Below, one piece after another: positions 35,070 to 44,689 of a DNA stretch of 64,000 nucleotides. The stretch lies in contig NZ_MASU01000011.1 in NCBI RefSeq assembly GCF_003202235.1, positions 162,831 through 226,830 of the forward strand. The letters run 5' to 3'. A model generated the notes under the pieces. It was not told the origin of the DNA. It did not search any database and saw only the letters and a list, made by a program, of their open reading frames with translations. The DNA is from Prauserella flavalba. GTDB lineage: Bacteria; Actinomycetota; Actinomycetes; Mycobacteriales; Pseudonocardiaceae. Position numbers and translations under genes: made by a program. Within the stretch, counting starts at the first letter, position 1. Each line of letters opens with the position of its first letter.

Positions 35070-35807
35070 TCAACCCACCGTCACGCCGAACAGCAGGCCC
35101 ACCAGGTACGTCACCAGCATCGTCAGCGCGCCGACGCCGACGTTGCGGGCGACGGCCCTGAGCTTGCGCGCGTTGCCGAGCTTCGCGCTCGCCCAGCCGG
35201 TGAGCGCGAGGCCGGCGATGACGCCGCCGCCGCACGCCCACACGCGCAGCGACACGGGTGGCAGCGCGATCGCCAGCAGCGGCAGCAACGCGCCGATCGT
35301 GAACGCCGCCATCGAGGCGAACGCCGCCTGCCACGGGCTCGTGAGGTGATCGGGGTCGATGTGCAGCTCCGCCTCGGCGTGTGCCTGCAGCGCGTCCTGC
35401 TCGGACAGCTCCTTCGCCACCCGGGCCGCGAGGTCGGGGGAGAGCCCCTTTGCCTCGTAGATCTCCGCGAGCTCGCGCTCCTCGGCCTCGGGCATGGTGC
35501 GCAGCTCGTACTTCTCCAGCCGCAGCATCGCGCGCTCGGTGTCGCGCTGGGTGCTCACGGAGACGTACTCGCCGCCCGCCATCGACAGCGCACCGGACAC
35601 GAGCCCGGCGATGCCGGCGATCATGATCGCGGTGCGGTCGGCGGTGGCACCCGCGACGCCGACGACGATGCCGGCGACGGACACGATGCCGTCGTTGGCG
35701 CCGAGCACGCCCGCGCGCAGCCAGTTGAGCTTGCCGCTGAAGTCCTCGTGGTGGTGCTCGCCGGAGTGCGACTCGGTTTCCGATCGGTTGCTCACGGCGA
35801 CATTCAA
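35070..35807 (-). CDS. VIT1/CCC1-family membrane protein
   Basis: A 245-residue VIT-family transporter, related to vacuolar iron and manganese transporters. It has LRAGVLGANDGIVSVAGIVVGVAGAT, a GALSMAGGEYVSVSTQRDTERAML segment, a cytoplasmic helical metal-binding region (PEAEERELAEIYEAKG) and C-terminal helices. It probably moves Fe(II) or Mn(II). The first start is TTG 35807; GTG 35795 (VSNRSE) is at least as good and neither has a clear ribosome site. Confidence 0.88.
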   Translation of the reverse strand: MNVAVSNRSETESHSGEHHHEDFSGKLNWLRAGVLGANDGIVSVAGIVVGVAGATADRTAIMIAGIAGLVSGALSMAGGEYVSVSTQRDTERAMLRLEKYELRTMPEAEERELAEIYEAKGLSPDLAARVAKELSEQDALQAHAEAELHIDPDHLTSPWQAAFASMAAFTIGALLPLLAIALPPVSLRVWACGGGVIAGLALTGWASAKLGNARKLRAVARNVGVGALTMLVTYLVGLLFGVTVG

Positions 35808-35878
35808 CGCGTTGTGGGGCGAGCCGCAAGTGCGAAAACCCGTACGGCCGAGCCCTTTCGCTCCGGTATACCGGACAC

Positions 35879-36352
35879 ATGGGACAACGCGAGCACTCCT
35901 ACGCGCTCACCGTGCGGTGGACGGGGAACCAGGGCACCGGTACGTCGGGCTACCGCGCCTACGGCCGTGAGCACGAGATCAGCGCGGACGGCAAGCCGGT
36001 GCTGACCGGCTCGGCGGATCCGGCTTTCCGGGGTGACCCGGCGAGGTGGAACCCCGAGGAGCTGCTGGTCGCGGCGCTGTCCGAGTGCCATCTGCTGTGG
36101 TACCTCGCCCTGTGCGCGCAGGCGGGAGTCGTGGTGACGGACTATGTCGACTCGGCGTCGGGGACGATGGCCGAGCAGGCCGATGGCGGCGGGCAGTTCA
36201 CCGAGGTGACGTTGCGGCCGACTGTGACGGTCGCCGACGCCTCGATGGTGGACAAGGCCGCCGAGCTGCACGGCCCGGCGCACGAGAAGTGCTTCATCGC
36301 GCGCTCCGTGAACTTCCCCGTGAAGCACGAGCCGACGATCGTGGTGGGCTGA
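35879..36352 (+). CDS. OsmC family peroxiredoxin-like protein
   Basis: A 157-residue OsmC/Ohr-type protein. The two reactive cysteines are in SECHLLWYLALCAQAG and EKCFIARSVNFPV, in the usual spacing. NPEELLVAALSECH is the family signature. It reduces organic or lipid hydroperoxides in the cytoplasm. Start ATG 35879, divergent from the VIT-type gene with a 71-base gap, so both promoters must lie there. A hairpin terminator follows. Confidence 0.9.
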   Translation: MGQREHSYALTVRWTGNQGTGTSGYRAYGREHEISADGKPVLTGSADPAFRGDPARWNPEELLVAALSECHLLWYLALCAQAGVVVTDYVDSASGTMAEQADGGGQFTEVTLRPTVTVADASMVDKAAELHGPAHEKCFIARSVNFPVKHEPTIVVG

Positions 36353-36366
36353 GCCCGGAGAAGGCG

Positions 36367-36403
36367 ACGGCCCTGGCCCCGGATGCTCCGGGACCAGGGC
36401 CGT
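36367..36403. terminator. Bidirectional terminator hairpin after osmC-like gene
   Basis: A 17-bp stem with one mismatch (36367-36383 with 36387-36403) and a 3-base loop. It serves the convergent OsmC-type gene and the minus-strand AT-hook-like gene. Confidence 0.7.
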
Positions 36404-36416
36404 CAGGGAGAAAGTC

Positions 36417-36902
36417 TCAGCTCTCCAGCTCGGCGAGCGCCTGCTTGGCCTGCTCCAGCTGGGCCTCCAGCTCGGCGACCTTGGCGGCCTGCTGTTCCCT
36501 GGCCGCGTTGATCACCTCGTCGATGGGGGCCGACAGCTCCTCATGGAGTTCCTTCGCCGCCCGCGACACCGCGGATGCCGGGATGTCGAGGCCCCGTGCG
36601 ACCCACTTGCTGCCGTGCTTGAGCTCGGCCTGCCACTCGCCGTCGGCGGTGCCCGTGACCGTGAGCGTGAGCTCGACGGTGCGGGTCTTGCGCGCACTGC
36701 TCGAGCCCTTCGGGCGGCCCCGCTTCGGCTTGGTCTCCTCGGCGGGAGCGGACGGCTCCGCGTTGCCCGTGGATTCGGTGGATTCCGTGGATTCCGTGGA
36801 CTGCACCTGCTGCGCCGCCTGCGCCGGTTCCGCCTGCTGCGCGGGAGCCGCTTCGGCGGAGTTCACCTGCTCGTCCGGCGTGATGGATGTGTCCAAGCTC
36901 AT
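36417..36902 (-). CDS. AT-hook-like, coiled-coil protein (DUF6319-like)
   Basis: A 161-residue protein in three parts. Residues 1-60 are disordered, rich in Ala, Gln, Glu and Ser, with a repeat ESTESTEST encoded by tandem 9-base units near 36771-36803. Residues 61-75 contain KPKRGRPKGSSSARKTR, a GRP-core AT-hook motif. Residues 76-161 form a small beta domain (TVELTLTVTGTADGEWQAEL) and an alanine-rich coiled coil. I recall similar proteins annotated DUF6319 in Pseudonocardiaceae but cannot verify it. ATG 36902. A nucleoid or DNA-binding role is inferred from the AT-hook only. Confidence 0.65.
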   Translation of the reverse strand: MSLDTSITPDEQVNSAEAAPAQQAEPAQAAQQVQSTESTESTESTGNAEPSAPAEETKPKRGRPKGSSSARKTRTVELTLTVTGTADGEWQAELKHGSKWVARGLDIPASAVSRAAKELHEELSAPIDEVINAAREQQAAKVAELEAQLEQAKQALAELES

Positions 36903-37377
36903 GCGGGGTGGTCTCCCTGTCGGTGGCGTGCGGCTACGACGGCCGAAAGTATAGAACACACGTTCGAGATCAGCATGCGCAGGGTTGGGGCGCTCGCGAT
37001 TGTTCCGCGCCCGTTGACGCGGGGCCAATGTGGCGCTGCTCGCACTTTCCGGGTAGGAATTCCACGGGAGAAGGATCCCGGTGTGGTGACGTGCGCCGCA
37101 GGGGGTGACGACGTTCCCCCGGGGGTCACGTTGCATCGCCTGACGAGGGTTAACACTATCGAGTGATCCACTAGCGAGTGTCTGGCCTGCGTAAACGCGC
37201 TGTTTGCCCTGTTGCCGGGGTTGTGGTGGAAAAGCAACGGGTTTGATCCGCCGTTCTTCACGGGATAACAATGCGAGTCGTCTCGTACGCATGCGGTAGT
37301 CGGCGCGATTTTTGGCGCCGTCGTTGGGGTTCCGCGTGTGTGTACCCGTGTACCTACTGCTTCAGGACAAGTGATCG
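36903..37377. other. Intergenic region between divergent genes
   Basis: No gene recognised in these 475 bases. It must hold the promoters of the AT-hook-like gene and the L,D-transpeptidase. The direct repeat CGAGTG occurs around 37160-37180, next to TATCGAGTGATCCACTAG. Base composition is less GC-rich than the coding flanks between 37200 and 37330. Confidence 0.5.
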
Positions 37378-38187
37378 ATGGATAGATCTGGCACCTCCCG
37401 TGCCCTCGGGAGGAAAAGGTCGGCACGACTGCTGGCGGTCGCAGGCGCGGCGCTGCTGGCGTTCCTCGTCTCCGCGTGTGGCGGCGGCGAGGAACAGAAC
37501 ACCGTCGAACCGTCGGCGGTGAGCCAGGAGGAACTGACTCGCCTGCCCGACGCCACGACGTACGGCGACCTCGCGGATGCACCCCTCGACCCCGGCGCCG
37601 CCCCGACCGGGCAGGTGCTGCACCCGAAGAAGGATCTCGTCGTCTACAAGGCCGTGAACGGCGAGCCGTTCGCGAAGCTGCCGACCCGCCAGATGGGTTC
37701 CCCGACCTGGGTTCCGGTGATCGCCACCCAGGGTGAGTGGGCGCAGGTTCTGCTGCCGACGAGGCCCAACGGGGCGAGCGGCTGGATCCACGCCGGAGAC
37801 TCCGATGTGGAGTCGGCGCGCAACAACTTCGTGGTCAACGTGAACCGCGAGGCGTTCGAGCTCGAAATCACCGAGGACGGCAAGTCGCTCGGGAAATGGA
37901 CCATCGGCATCGGCAAGGAAGAGCACCCGACGCCGATGGGGCGTGCGTACATCATCGCCTCCATCGCGGAGACGGTGAACGACTACAGCCCCATCGTGCT
38001 TCCGTTGAGCTATCACTCGGATTCGCACGAAACGTTCGGCGGTGGCCCCGGCACCGTCGGCATTCACACCTGGCCCGACGACAGCTTCGTCGGCCAGGCG
38101 AACAGCGACGGGTGCATCAGGGTGACGCAAGAGGCCCTCGACGAACTCGTCAAGCTTCCGCTCGGCACGATCGTCAACATCGTCTGA
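37378..38187 (+). CDS. L,D-transpeptidase lipoprotein (YkuD domain)
   Basis: A 269-residue lipoprotein. The signal peptide ends in the lipobox LVSAC, so Cys36 or so is the lipidated residue. After a linker and an SH3-like part (WVPVIATQGEWAQVLLP), the YkuD catalytic domain shows GIHTWPDDSFVG and the catalytic SDGCIRV. Such enzymes make 3-3 peptidoglycan cross-links or attach proteins to the wall. ATG 37378 has AGGA about ten bases upstream. The following gene is a secreted protein, possibly a wall-linked partner. Confidence 0.9.
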   Translation: MDRSGTSRALGRKRSARLLAVAGAALLAFLVSACGGGEEQNTVEPSAVSQEELTRLPDATTYGDLADAPLDPGAAPTGQVLHPKKDLVVYKAVNGEPFAKLPTRQMGSPTWVPVIATQGEWAQVLLPTRPNGASGWIHAGDSDVESARNNFVVNVNREAFELEITEDGKSLGKWTIGIGKEEHPTPMGRAYIIASIAETVNDYSPIVLPLSYHSDSHETFGGGPGTVGIHTWPDDSFVGQANSDGCIRVTQEALDELVKLPLGTIVNIV

Positions 38188-38269
38188 CGCCGTTTTTCCG
38201 GAAGCCTTATTTCGCACGAAGAACCGCTATTCGCGGTAATTGTACGCAATTTCTTTGAAGGGTAGTTCA

Positions 38270-39049
38270 TTGTCCAAGAGAAGACTGGCCGTAGCCGGTG
38301 TCGGTGCCCTTTCCGCCGTGCTGACCGCCGGTGTCCTGCTCGCCCCCACGGCCTCGGCCGCCGGTGGCGAGAACTCGGCCTTCGCGATCTCCGCCGACGG
38401 CCTGCTCAAGATCTCGCAGACGCCCTACGTGGACGACACGAACGGCGCCACCGAGGAGTCGGTCGTCAGCCTCGACGTGCCGCAGAACCTGCTGAGCCTC
38501 GGCGTGCTGAACGCGCGTGCCGGTGACGGCTACGCCAAGTCGAGCATCGCCGACCTGCGCGTGAGCCTCAACGCCCTGCCGGATCTCGGCCTCGGCCTCT
38601 CGCAGCCGCTCGTCGCGGCCGAGGCCATCGAGGCCAGCTGCGAGGACGGCGTCGCCTCCTCGTCGGTCGCCGGCGCGTCGGTCGCCGGGATCGCCCTGGA
38701 CGTGGCCGCTCCCGCGAACACCGAGATCGCGGTGCCGGGCCTCGCCTCGGTGACGCTCAACAAGCAGGTCACCAACGACGACGGCTCCACCACCGTCACG
38801 GCCATCGCCATCAAGGTCAACAACCTGCAGAGCCTCGACCTCGCGTCGGCGACCTGCGCGAAGGGTGACGACGACGGCGGCGAGCCGTCCACCCCGCCGA
38901 CCACCCCCGGTGACGACGGCGGCGACGACGGCGACAACGGTGGCGACAACGGCGACGACTCGAACGGCGGCTCGGGCTCGCAGGCCGACGAGGACGGCAT
39001 GGCTCCCGTGCCGACCCCGGTCGAGGCGCACCTGGACGTGACCGGCTGA
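38270..39049 (+). CDS. Secreted protein, choice-of-anchor P type
   Basis: A 259-residue exported protein. The signal peptide LAVAGVGALSAVLTAGVLLA ends at TASAA. The mature part (AFAISADGLLKISQTPYV, GLASVTLNKQVTNDDGSTTV) resembles the choice-of-anchor P family of actinobacteria. The C-terminus is a low-complexity acidic linker of Gly, Asp and Asn, then PVPTPVEAHLDVTG. TTG 38270 follows GAAGGG with seven-base spacing; longer TTG starts lack a site. No sortase motif or transmembrane tail is visible. Confidence 0.7.
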   Translation: MSKRRLAVAGVGALSAVLTAGVLLAPTASAAGGENSAFAISADGLLKISQTPYVDDTNGATEESVVSLDVPQNLLSLGVLNARAGDGYAKSSIADLRVSLNALPDLGLGLSQPLVAAEAIEASCEDGVASSSVAGASVAGIALDVAAPANTEIAVPGLASVTLNKQVTNDDGSTTVTAIAIKVNNLQSLDLASATCAKGDDDGGEPSTPPTTPGDDGGDDGDNGGDNGDDSNGGSGSQADEDGMAPVPTPVEAHLDVTG

Positions 39050-39070
39050 TCGGCTGAACACGCAACGAGA

Positions 39071-39103
39071 AGCGGCCTCCACCCACGCCGGGTGGAGGCC
39101 GCT
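39071..39103. terminator. Terminator hairpin between secreted protein gene and acs
   Basis: A perfect 14-bp stem (39071-39084 with 39090-39103) and a 5-base loop, followed by TTTC. It lies between convergent genes and may stop transcription from both sides. Confidence 0.75.
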
Positions 39104-39120
39104 TTCGCGTGCGCCAGTGG

Positions 39121-41112
<1,992 letters not shown>

Positions 41113-41293
41113 GGTGCTTGGCCTCCTGCTACGCGAATCGTGGCGGCGTCCGTAGTGACGTTAGTACGGCATGTAGAAGGTTGCAGCCAGGTTGCCGGTG
41201 CGACAAGGAGCGGGCGACGAGCGGCTGACAAGCGGTTGACGGGCGCTGCCTATGCTCGTCGTACCCGGTAGTAGGCGGAAAGGGACGGCGCGG

Positions 41294-41788
41294 ATGGCTG
41301 AGCGCGAGGAGCTCACGTGGGAACTGTTCGGCACGGCCGGCCGTGAGCTGGCCATGCAGGTGGCCGACAGCGGGTTCCGGCCCGATCTGATCCTGTCGAT
41401 CGCGCGCGGTGGCCTGTTCGTCGCCGGTGCGCTCGGGTACGCGCTGGACGTCAAGAACCTGCATGTCATGAACGTCGAGTTCTACACGGGCGTCGACCAG
41501 CGGCTCGACCTGCCGGTGATGCTGCCGCCCGTGCCCAATGCCGTTGACCTCGCGGGCGCCACCGTGCTCGTGGCCGACGACGTCGCCGACACCGGTGCCA
41601 CGCTCAAGCTGGTGCGCGACTTCTGCGCCGACCACGTCGCCGAGGTGCGCTGCGCCGTCGTCTACGAGAAGCCGACGTCGGCGGTGGCGTGCGAGTACGT
41701 GTGGCGGCGCACCGACAGGTGGATCAACTTCCCGTGGTCGACGCTGCCGCCGGTGGTCGCGAAGGAAGGCCAGGTGCTCGACGCATGA
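41294..41788 (+). CDS. Phosphoribosyltransferase
   Basis: A 164-residue type I PRTase. The PRPP-binding loop is TVLVADDVADTGATLKL with paired aspartates, and LILSIARGGLFVAGAL is the pyrophosphate loop. The short hood and WINFPWS ending suggest a Gpt/xanthine-type or uncharacterised PRTase. ATG 41294. It overlaps the next gene by four bases, so the two are coupled. Nucleobase specificity cannot be read from the sequence. Confidence 0.85.
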   Translation: MAEREELTWELFGTAGRELAMQVADSGFRPDLILSIARGGLFVAGALGYALDVKNLHVMNVEFYTGVDQRLDLPVMLPPVPNAVDLAGATVLVADDVADTGATLKLVRDFCADHVAEVRCAVVYEKPTSAVACEYVWRRTDRWINFPWSTLPPVVAKEGQVLDA

Positions 41789-42519
41789 CGGACCCGCTCG
41801 CTCCGCTGCTGGAGCTCGACGGCGTCGCCGCGGCGGCCAAGACCGCGCAGGACGCCGTGTTCGCGGTGCACCGGCATCGCGCCAACCTGCGCGGCGGCTC
41901 GGCCACCGCGGCGGAGGCGTCGGTGCGCGCGGCCCGCGCGTCGGCCGGAACCGAGGGCGCCGACCCGGACCTGCCCGACGAGGGCGCCGTGACCGACCCG
42001 GTGCTCGCGGGTGCGCTGCGCGTGGCCGAGGCCGCGGAGTCGCTGCTGCCGACGTGGCGGCGGGCGCCGTTGCAGGCACTGGCGAGGATGCACGTGCTCG
42101 CCGCCGCCGACCTCACCACCGACGCCGACGCGCTCGGCAGGCCCCGCACCGCCGCGGGAGTCGGTGCGCGGCTGGAACTGCTCGCCCAGCTCGTCACGGG
42201 TGCCACGGCGGTGCCGGGCCCAGTGCTGACCGCCGTGGTGCACGGCGAGCTGCTGACGCTGCGGCCGTTCGGCTCGGCCGACGCCGTGGTCGCGCGCGCC
42301 GCGGCCAGGCTGACCATGATCGCCACCGGCCTCGATCCGAAGGCGCTCACCGTGCCGGAGGTCGCCTACTTCCGGCGCACCAGCCGCTACCACGAGGCCG
42401 CCGAGGCGTTCGCGAGCGGCGAGCCCGAGGGCGTGCGGCAGTGGCTGCTGTTTTCGTGCGAGGCGTTCGAGGCGGGAGCACGGGAGGCGACGAGCATCGC
42501 CGATGCCGCCGCCTCCTGA
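41785..42519 (+). CDS. Uncharacterised protein with a degenerate Fic-like core
   Basis: A 244-residue, alanine-rich helical protein. The region PVLTAVVHGELLTLRPFGSADAVVARAAARL has the layout of a Fic motif (HPFxxGNGRxxR), but the histidine is Arg and the GNGR loop is lost, so AMP transfer is unlikely. N-terminal residues 1-80 are helical and poorly conserved-looking. ATG 41785 overlaps the PRTase stop. Some homologues are labelled oxidoreductase without clear basis. The Fic link is my reading by eye. Confidence 0.55.
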   Translation: MTDPLAPLLELDGVAAAAKTAQDAVFAVHRHRANLRGGSATAAEASVRAARASAGTEGADPDLPDEGAVTDPVLAGALRVAEAAESLLPTWRRAPLQALARMHVLAAADLTTDADALGRPRTAAGVGARLELLAQLVTGATAVPGPVLTAVVHGELLTLRPFGSADAVVARAAARLTMIATGLDPKALTVPEVAYFRRTSRYHEAAEAFASGEPEGVRQWLLFSCEAFEAGAREATSIADAAAS

Positions 42520-42524
42520 GCCGG

Positions 42525-43535
42525 CTACGAGGCCCTTGCCCGCACCGACTCCAGCGCCTTGCGGACGTGCCCGTCGGTCGCGGCCAGCGCCTTGCTCGCC
42601 ACGGCGACGTCCACTCCGGACAGCAGATGGACGAGTGCGACCTTGAGATCACCGTCCGCCTTGGTCAGTGCCTCGTCGCAGTCCTGCGCGCTCAGCCCGG
42701 TGGCCTCGCGCAGGATGCGCAACGTGCGGCCCCGTAGCTTCGCGTTCGTGGCGCGCATGCTGACCATCAGGTTCGAGTAGGTGCGGCCGAGCTTGACCAT
42801 CGTCGCCGTGGAGAACGCGGTGAGGACGATCTTCTGGGCGGTACCCGCCTTCATCCGGGTGGAGCCCGCGATGGTCTCCGGCCCGGTGTCCACGGCGATC
42901 AGCACGTCCACACCCGGCGGTTTCGGCGCACCCGGGTTGCCGGACACGAGCCCGGTCCGCGCGCCTCGCCGCTTGGCGGCCTGCAGCGCGCCCAGCACGT
43001 AGGGCGTGCGGCCGGACGCGGTCAGCCCGAGCACGAAGTCGCCTGCCGCCGCCGTGGAGCTCAGCTCCGCGGCGCCGGCGCTCTCGTCGTCCTCCGCGTT
43101 CTCGACGGCGTGGCGCAGTGCGCGCTCGCCGCCCGCGTGGTGTGCGACGAACCAGTCGGGCGGCACGTTGAACGTCGGCACGAGCTCGGCCGCGTCCAGC
43201 ACGGCGAGCCTGCCGGATGTGCCCGCGCCCACGTAGTGGACGCGGTGCCCGCCCCGTAGCGCCTCGGTGGCGTAGTCGACGGCCGTCGCGAGCTGCGGCA
43301 GCACCGCGTGCACGGCGCGGGGGACACGGCTGTCCTCGGCGTTGATCGCCGTGAGAATGCCCGCGGTGGACATCTGGTCGATGTCCGTCGTGCGGGGGTT
43401 GCGTTGCTCGGTCGGCGAGTCGACGTGCACCACCTGGGGCGGTACCGCACCGACCCCCCTGCGGCTTGTGGTCATTGGCCTCACCGTCTTCGCAGTTCTG
43501 TCGGAACGCGCAGCCGTATCCACCGCGTCGCTCAT
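42525..43535 (-). CDS. murQ: N-acetylmuramic acid 6-phosphate etherase MurQ
   Basis: A 336-residue SIS-domain lyase that cleaves the lactyl ether of MurNAc-6-phosphate to GlcNAc-6-phosphate. Signature stretches are VHYVGAGTSGRLAVLDAAE, HHAGGERALRHAVENAEDD with the catalytic glutamate, and GPETIAGSTRMKAGTAQK. ATG 43535 overlaps the murR stop (ATGA), which supports this start over an internal ATG at 43475 despite a 20-residue extension. Last gene of the peptidoglycan-salvage cluster. Confidence 0.95.
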   Translation of the reverse strand: MSDAVDTAARSDRTAKTVRPMTTSRRGVGAVPPQVVHVDSPTEQRNPRTTDIDQMSTAGILTAINAEDSRVPRAVHAVLPQLATAVDYATEALRGGHRVHYVGAGTSGRLAVLDAAELVPTFNVPPDWFVAHHAGGERALRHAVENAEDDESAGAAELSSTAAAGDFVLGLTASGRTPYVLGALQAAKRRGARTGLVSGNPGAPKPPGVDVLIAVDTGPETIAGSTRMKAGTAQKIVLTAFSTATMVKLGRTYSNLMVSMRATNAKLRGRTLRILREATGLSAQDCDEALTKADGDLKVALVHLLSGVDVAVASKALAATDGHVRKALESVRARAS

Positions 43536-44518
43536 TTACCGGTGTCCCTCGGCCGCCTCCTGCCGTCGGGCCTGACCCCGAGCCGGTGGGTGCCCACCGC
43601 GTCGCGGGTGGCGTCGAGCGCGCTGACGGCGTCGTCCATGTGCCGTTGCGCGACCCCGATGAACAGGCAGTCGATCACCGTGAGCTGGGCGATCCGGCTG
43701 GCTGTGGCACCGGAGCGGAACGTGGTCTCGCGGGCCGCCGTGGTGAGCACGTGGTCGGCGACCTCCGTGATCGGCGAGCGCGGGAAGTTCGTCACCGCCA
43801 CCGTGGTGGCGCCGTGTTCCCTCGCCACGCGCAGCGCCTCGACGGTGTCGGTGGTGGCGCCGGTGTGGGACACGCCCACCGCCACGTCGCCCGCCTTCAG
43901 CACGGCGGCCGAGGTCAGCATGATGTGCGTGTCGGACCACGCGAAGCTGATGCGGCCGATGCGGTGCAGCTTCTGCTGCAGGTCGGCGGCGACGAACGCG
44001 CTCGCGCCGACGCCGTAGACGTCGACCCTGCCCGCCGCGGCGAGGATGTCGATCACGCGTTCCAGCTCGGCGACGTCGAGCTGTTCCGCTGTCTCCTCGA
44101 CGGCGCGCGCGTCGGCGAAGCTGACCTTGCTGACCACGGAGGCCAGGTCGTCGTCCCTGGTGATGTCGCCGCCGAGGTTGCGCGTGGTACGCGCGGCCGA
44201 GCGGGCGGTGTCCGCGGCGAGCGCGATGCGCAGCTGCGGGTAGCCGCCGACCCCGATGGCCTTGCAGAAGCGGGTGACCGTGGTCTCGCTGGTGTTCGCG
44301 GCGAGTGCGACCTCGGTGATGCTGCGCCTCGCGACGGCCGAGGGATCGTCGAGGACGACCTTCGCCACGCGCTGCTCGGCCCGCGCCAGGCCCGGGAGCA
44401 GCGAGCGGATGCGCACGAGCGGGCTGGCGTCAGCGTCGAGACCCTGACCCACGGTGCCCTCGGGACCGTCGGCGGACGGATCCGGGACGGCCTGGTCGTC
44501 AGGGTGGACGCTGCTCAT
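43532..44518 (-). CDS. murR: MurR/RpiR-family regulator
   Basis: A 328-residue regulator with an N-terminal RpiR helix-turn-helix (SITEVALAANTSETTVTRFCKAIG) and a C-terminal SIS domain (VDVYGVGASAFVAADLQQKL, AVGVSHTGATTDTVEAL) that binds phosphosugars. Linked to murQ by an ATGA overlap, it is very probably the MurNAc-6P-responsive repressor of the cluster. The start is uncertain: ATG 44518 (MSSVHPDD), ATG 44545 or TTG 44584; none has a clear ribosome site. Confidence 0.88.
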   Translation of the reverse strand: MSSVHPDDQAVPDPSADGPEGTVGQGLDADASPLVRIRSLLPGLARAEQRVAKVVLDDPSAVARRSITEVALAANTSETTVTRFCKAIGVGGYPQLRIALAADTARSAARTTRNLGGDITRDDDLASVVSKVSFADARAVEETAEQLDVAELERVIDILAAAGRVDVYGVGASAFVAADLQQKLHRIGRISFAWSDTHIMLTSAAVLKAGDVAVGVSHTGATTDTVEALRVAREHGATTVAVTNFPRSPITEVADHVLTTAARETTFRSGATASRIAQLTVIDCLFIGVAQRHMDDAVSALDATRDAVGTHRLGVRPDGRRRPRDTGK

Positions 44519-44652
44519 CGTGGGAAACTTACTAACCGTAGGCATCTGCGACAAGGTTACCCACACCTTTCGGAATGATCGCAACCTGAGAGTGTTCCCA
44601 CGTCCCGTGCTGCTGCTTCGTAGTTGCTGAGAAAGTCGCCAACCGGGTCGTG

Positions 44653-44678
44653 GTCGTTAACCTCGCTTGGCTAACGAC
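44653..44678 (-). promoter_or_regulatory. Inverted repeat upstream of murR
   Basis: GTCGTTAACC and GGCTAACGAC form 10-base arms with one mismatch, separated by six bases. It lies between the amiE-like stop and murR start on the same strand, in an AT-richer 170-base gap. Its size and position fit a MurR operator; it is too AT-rich to be a typical terminator here. Confidence 0.45.
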
Positions 44679-44689
44679 TCTGCAACTAA

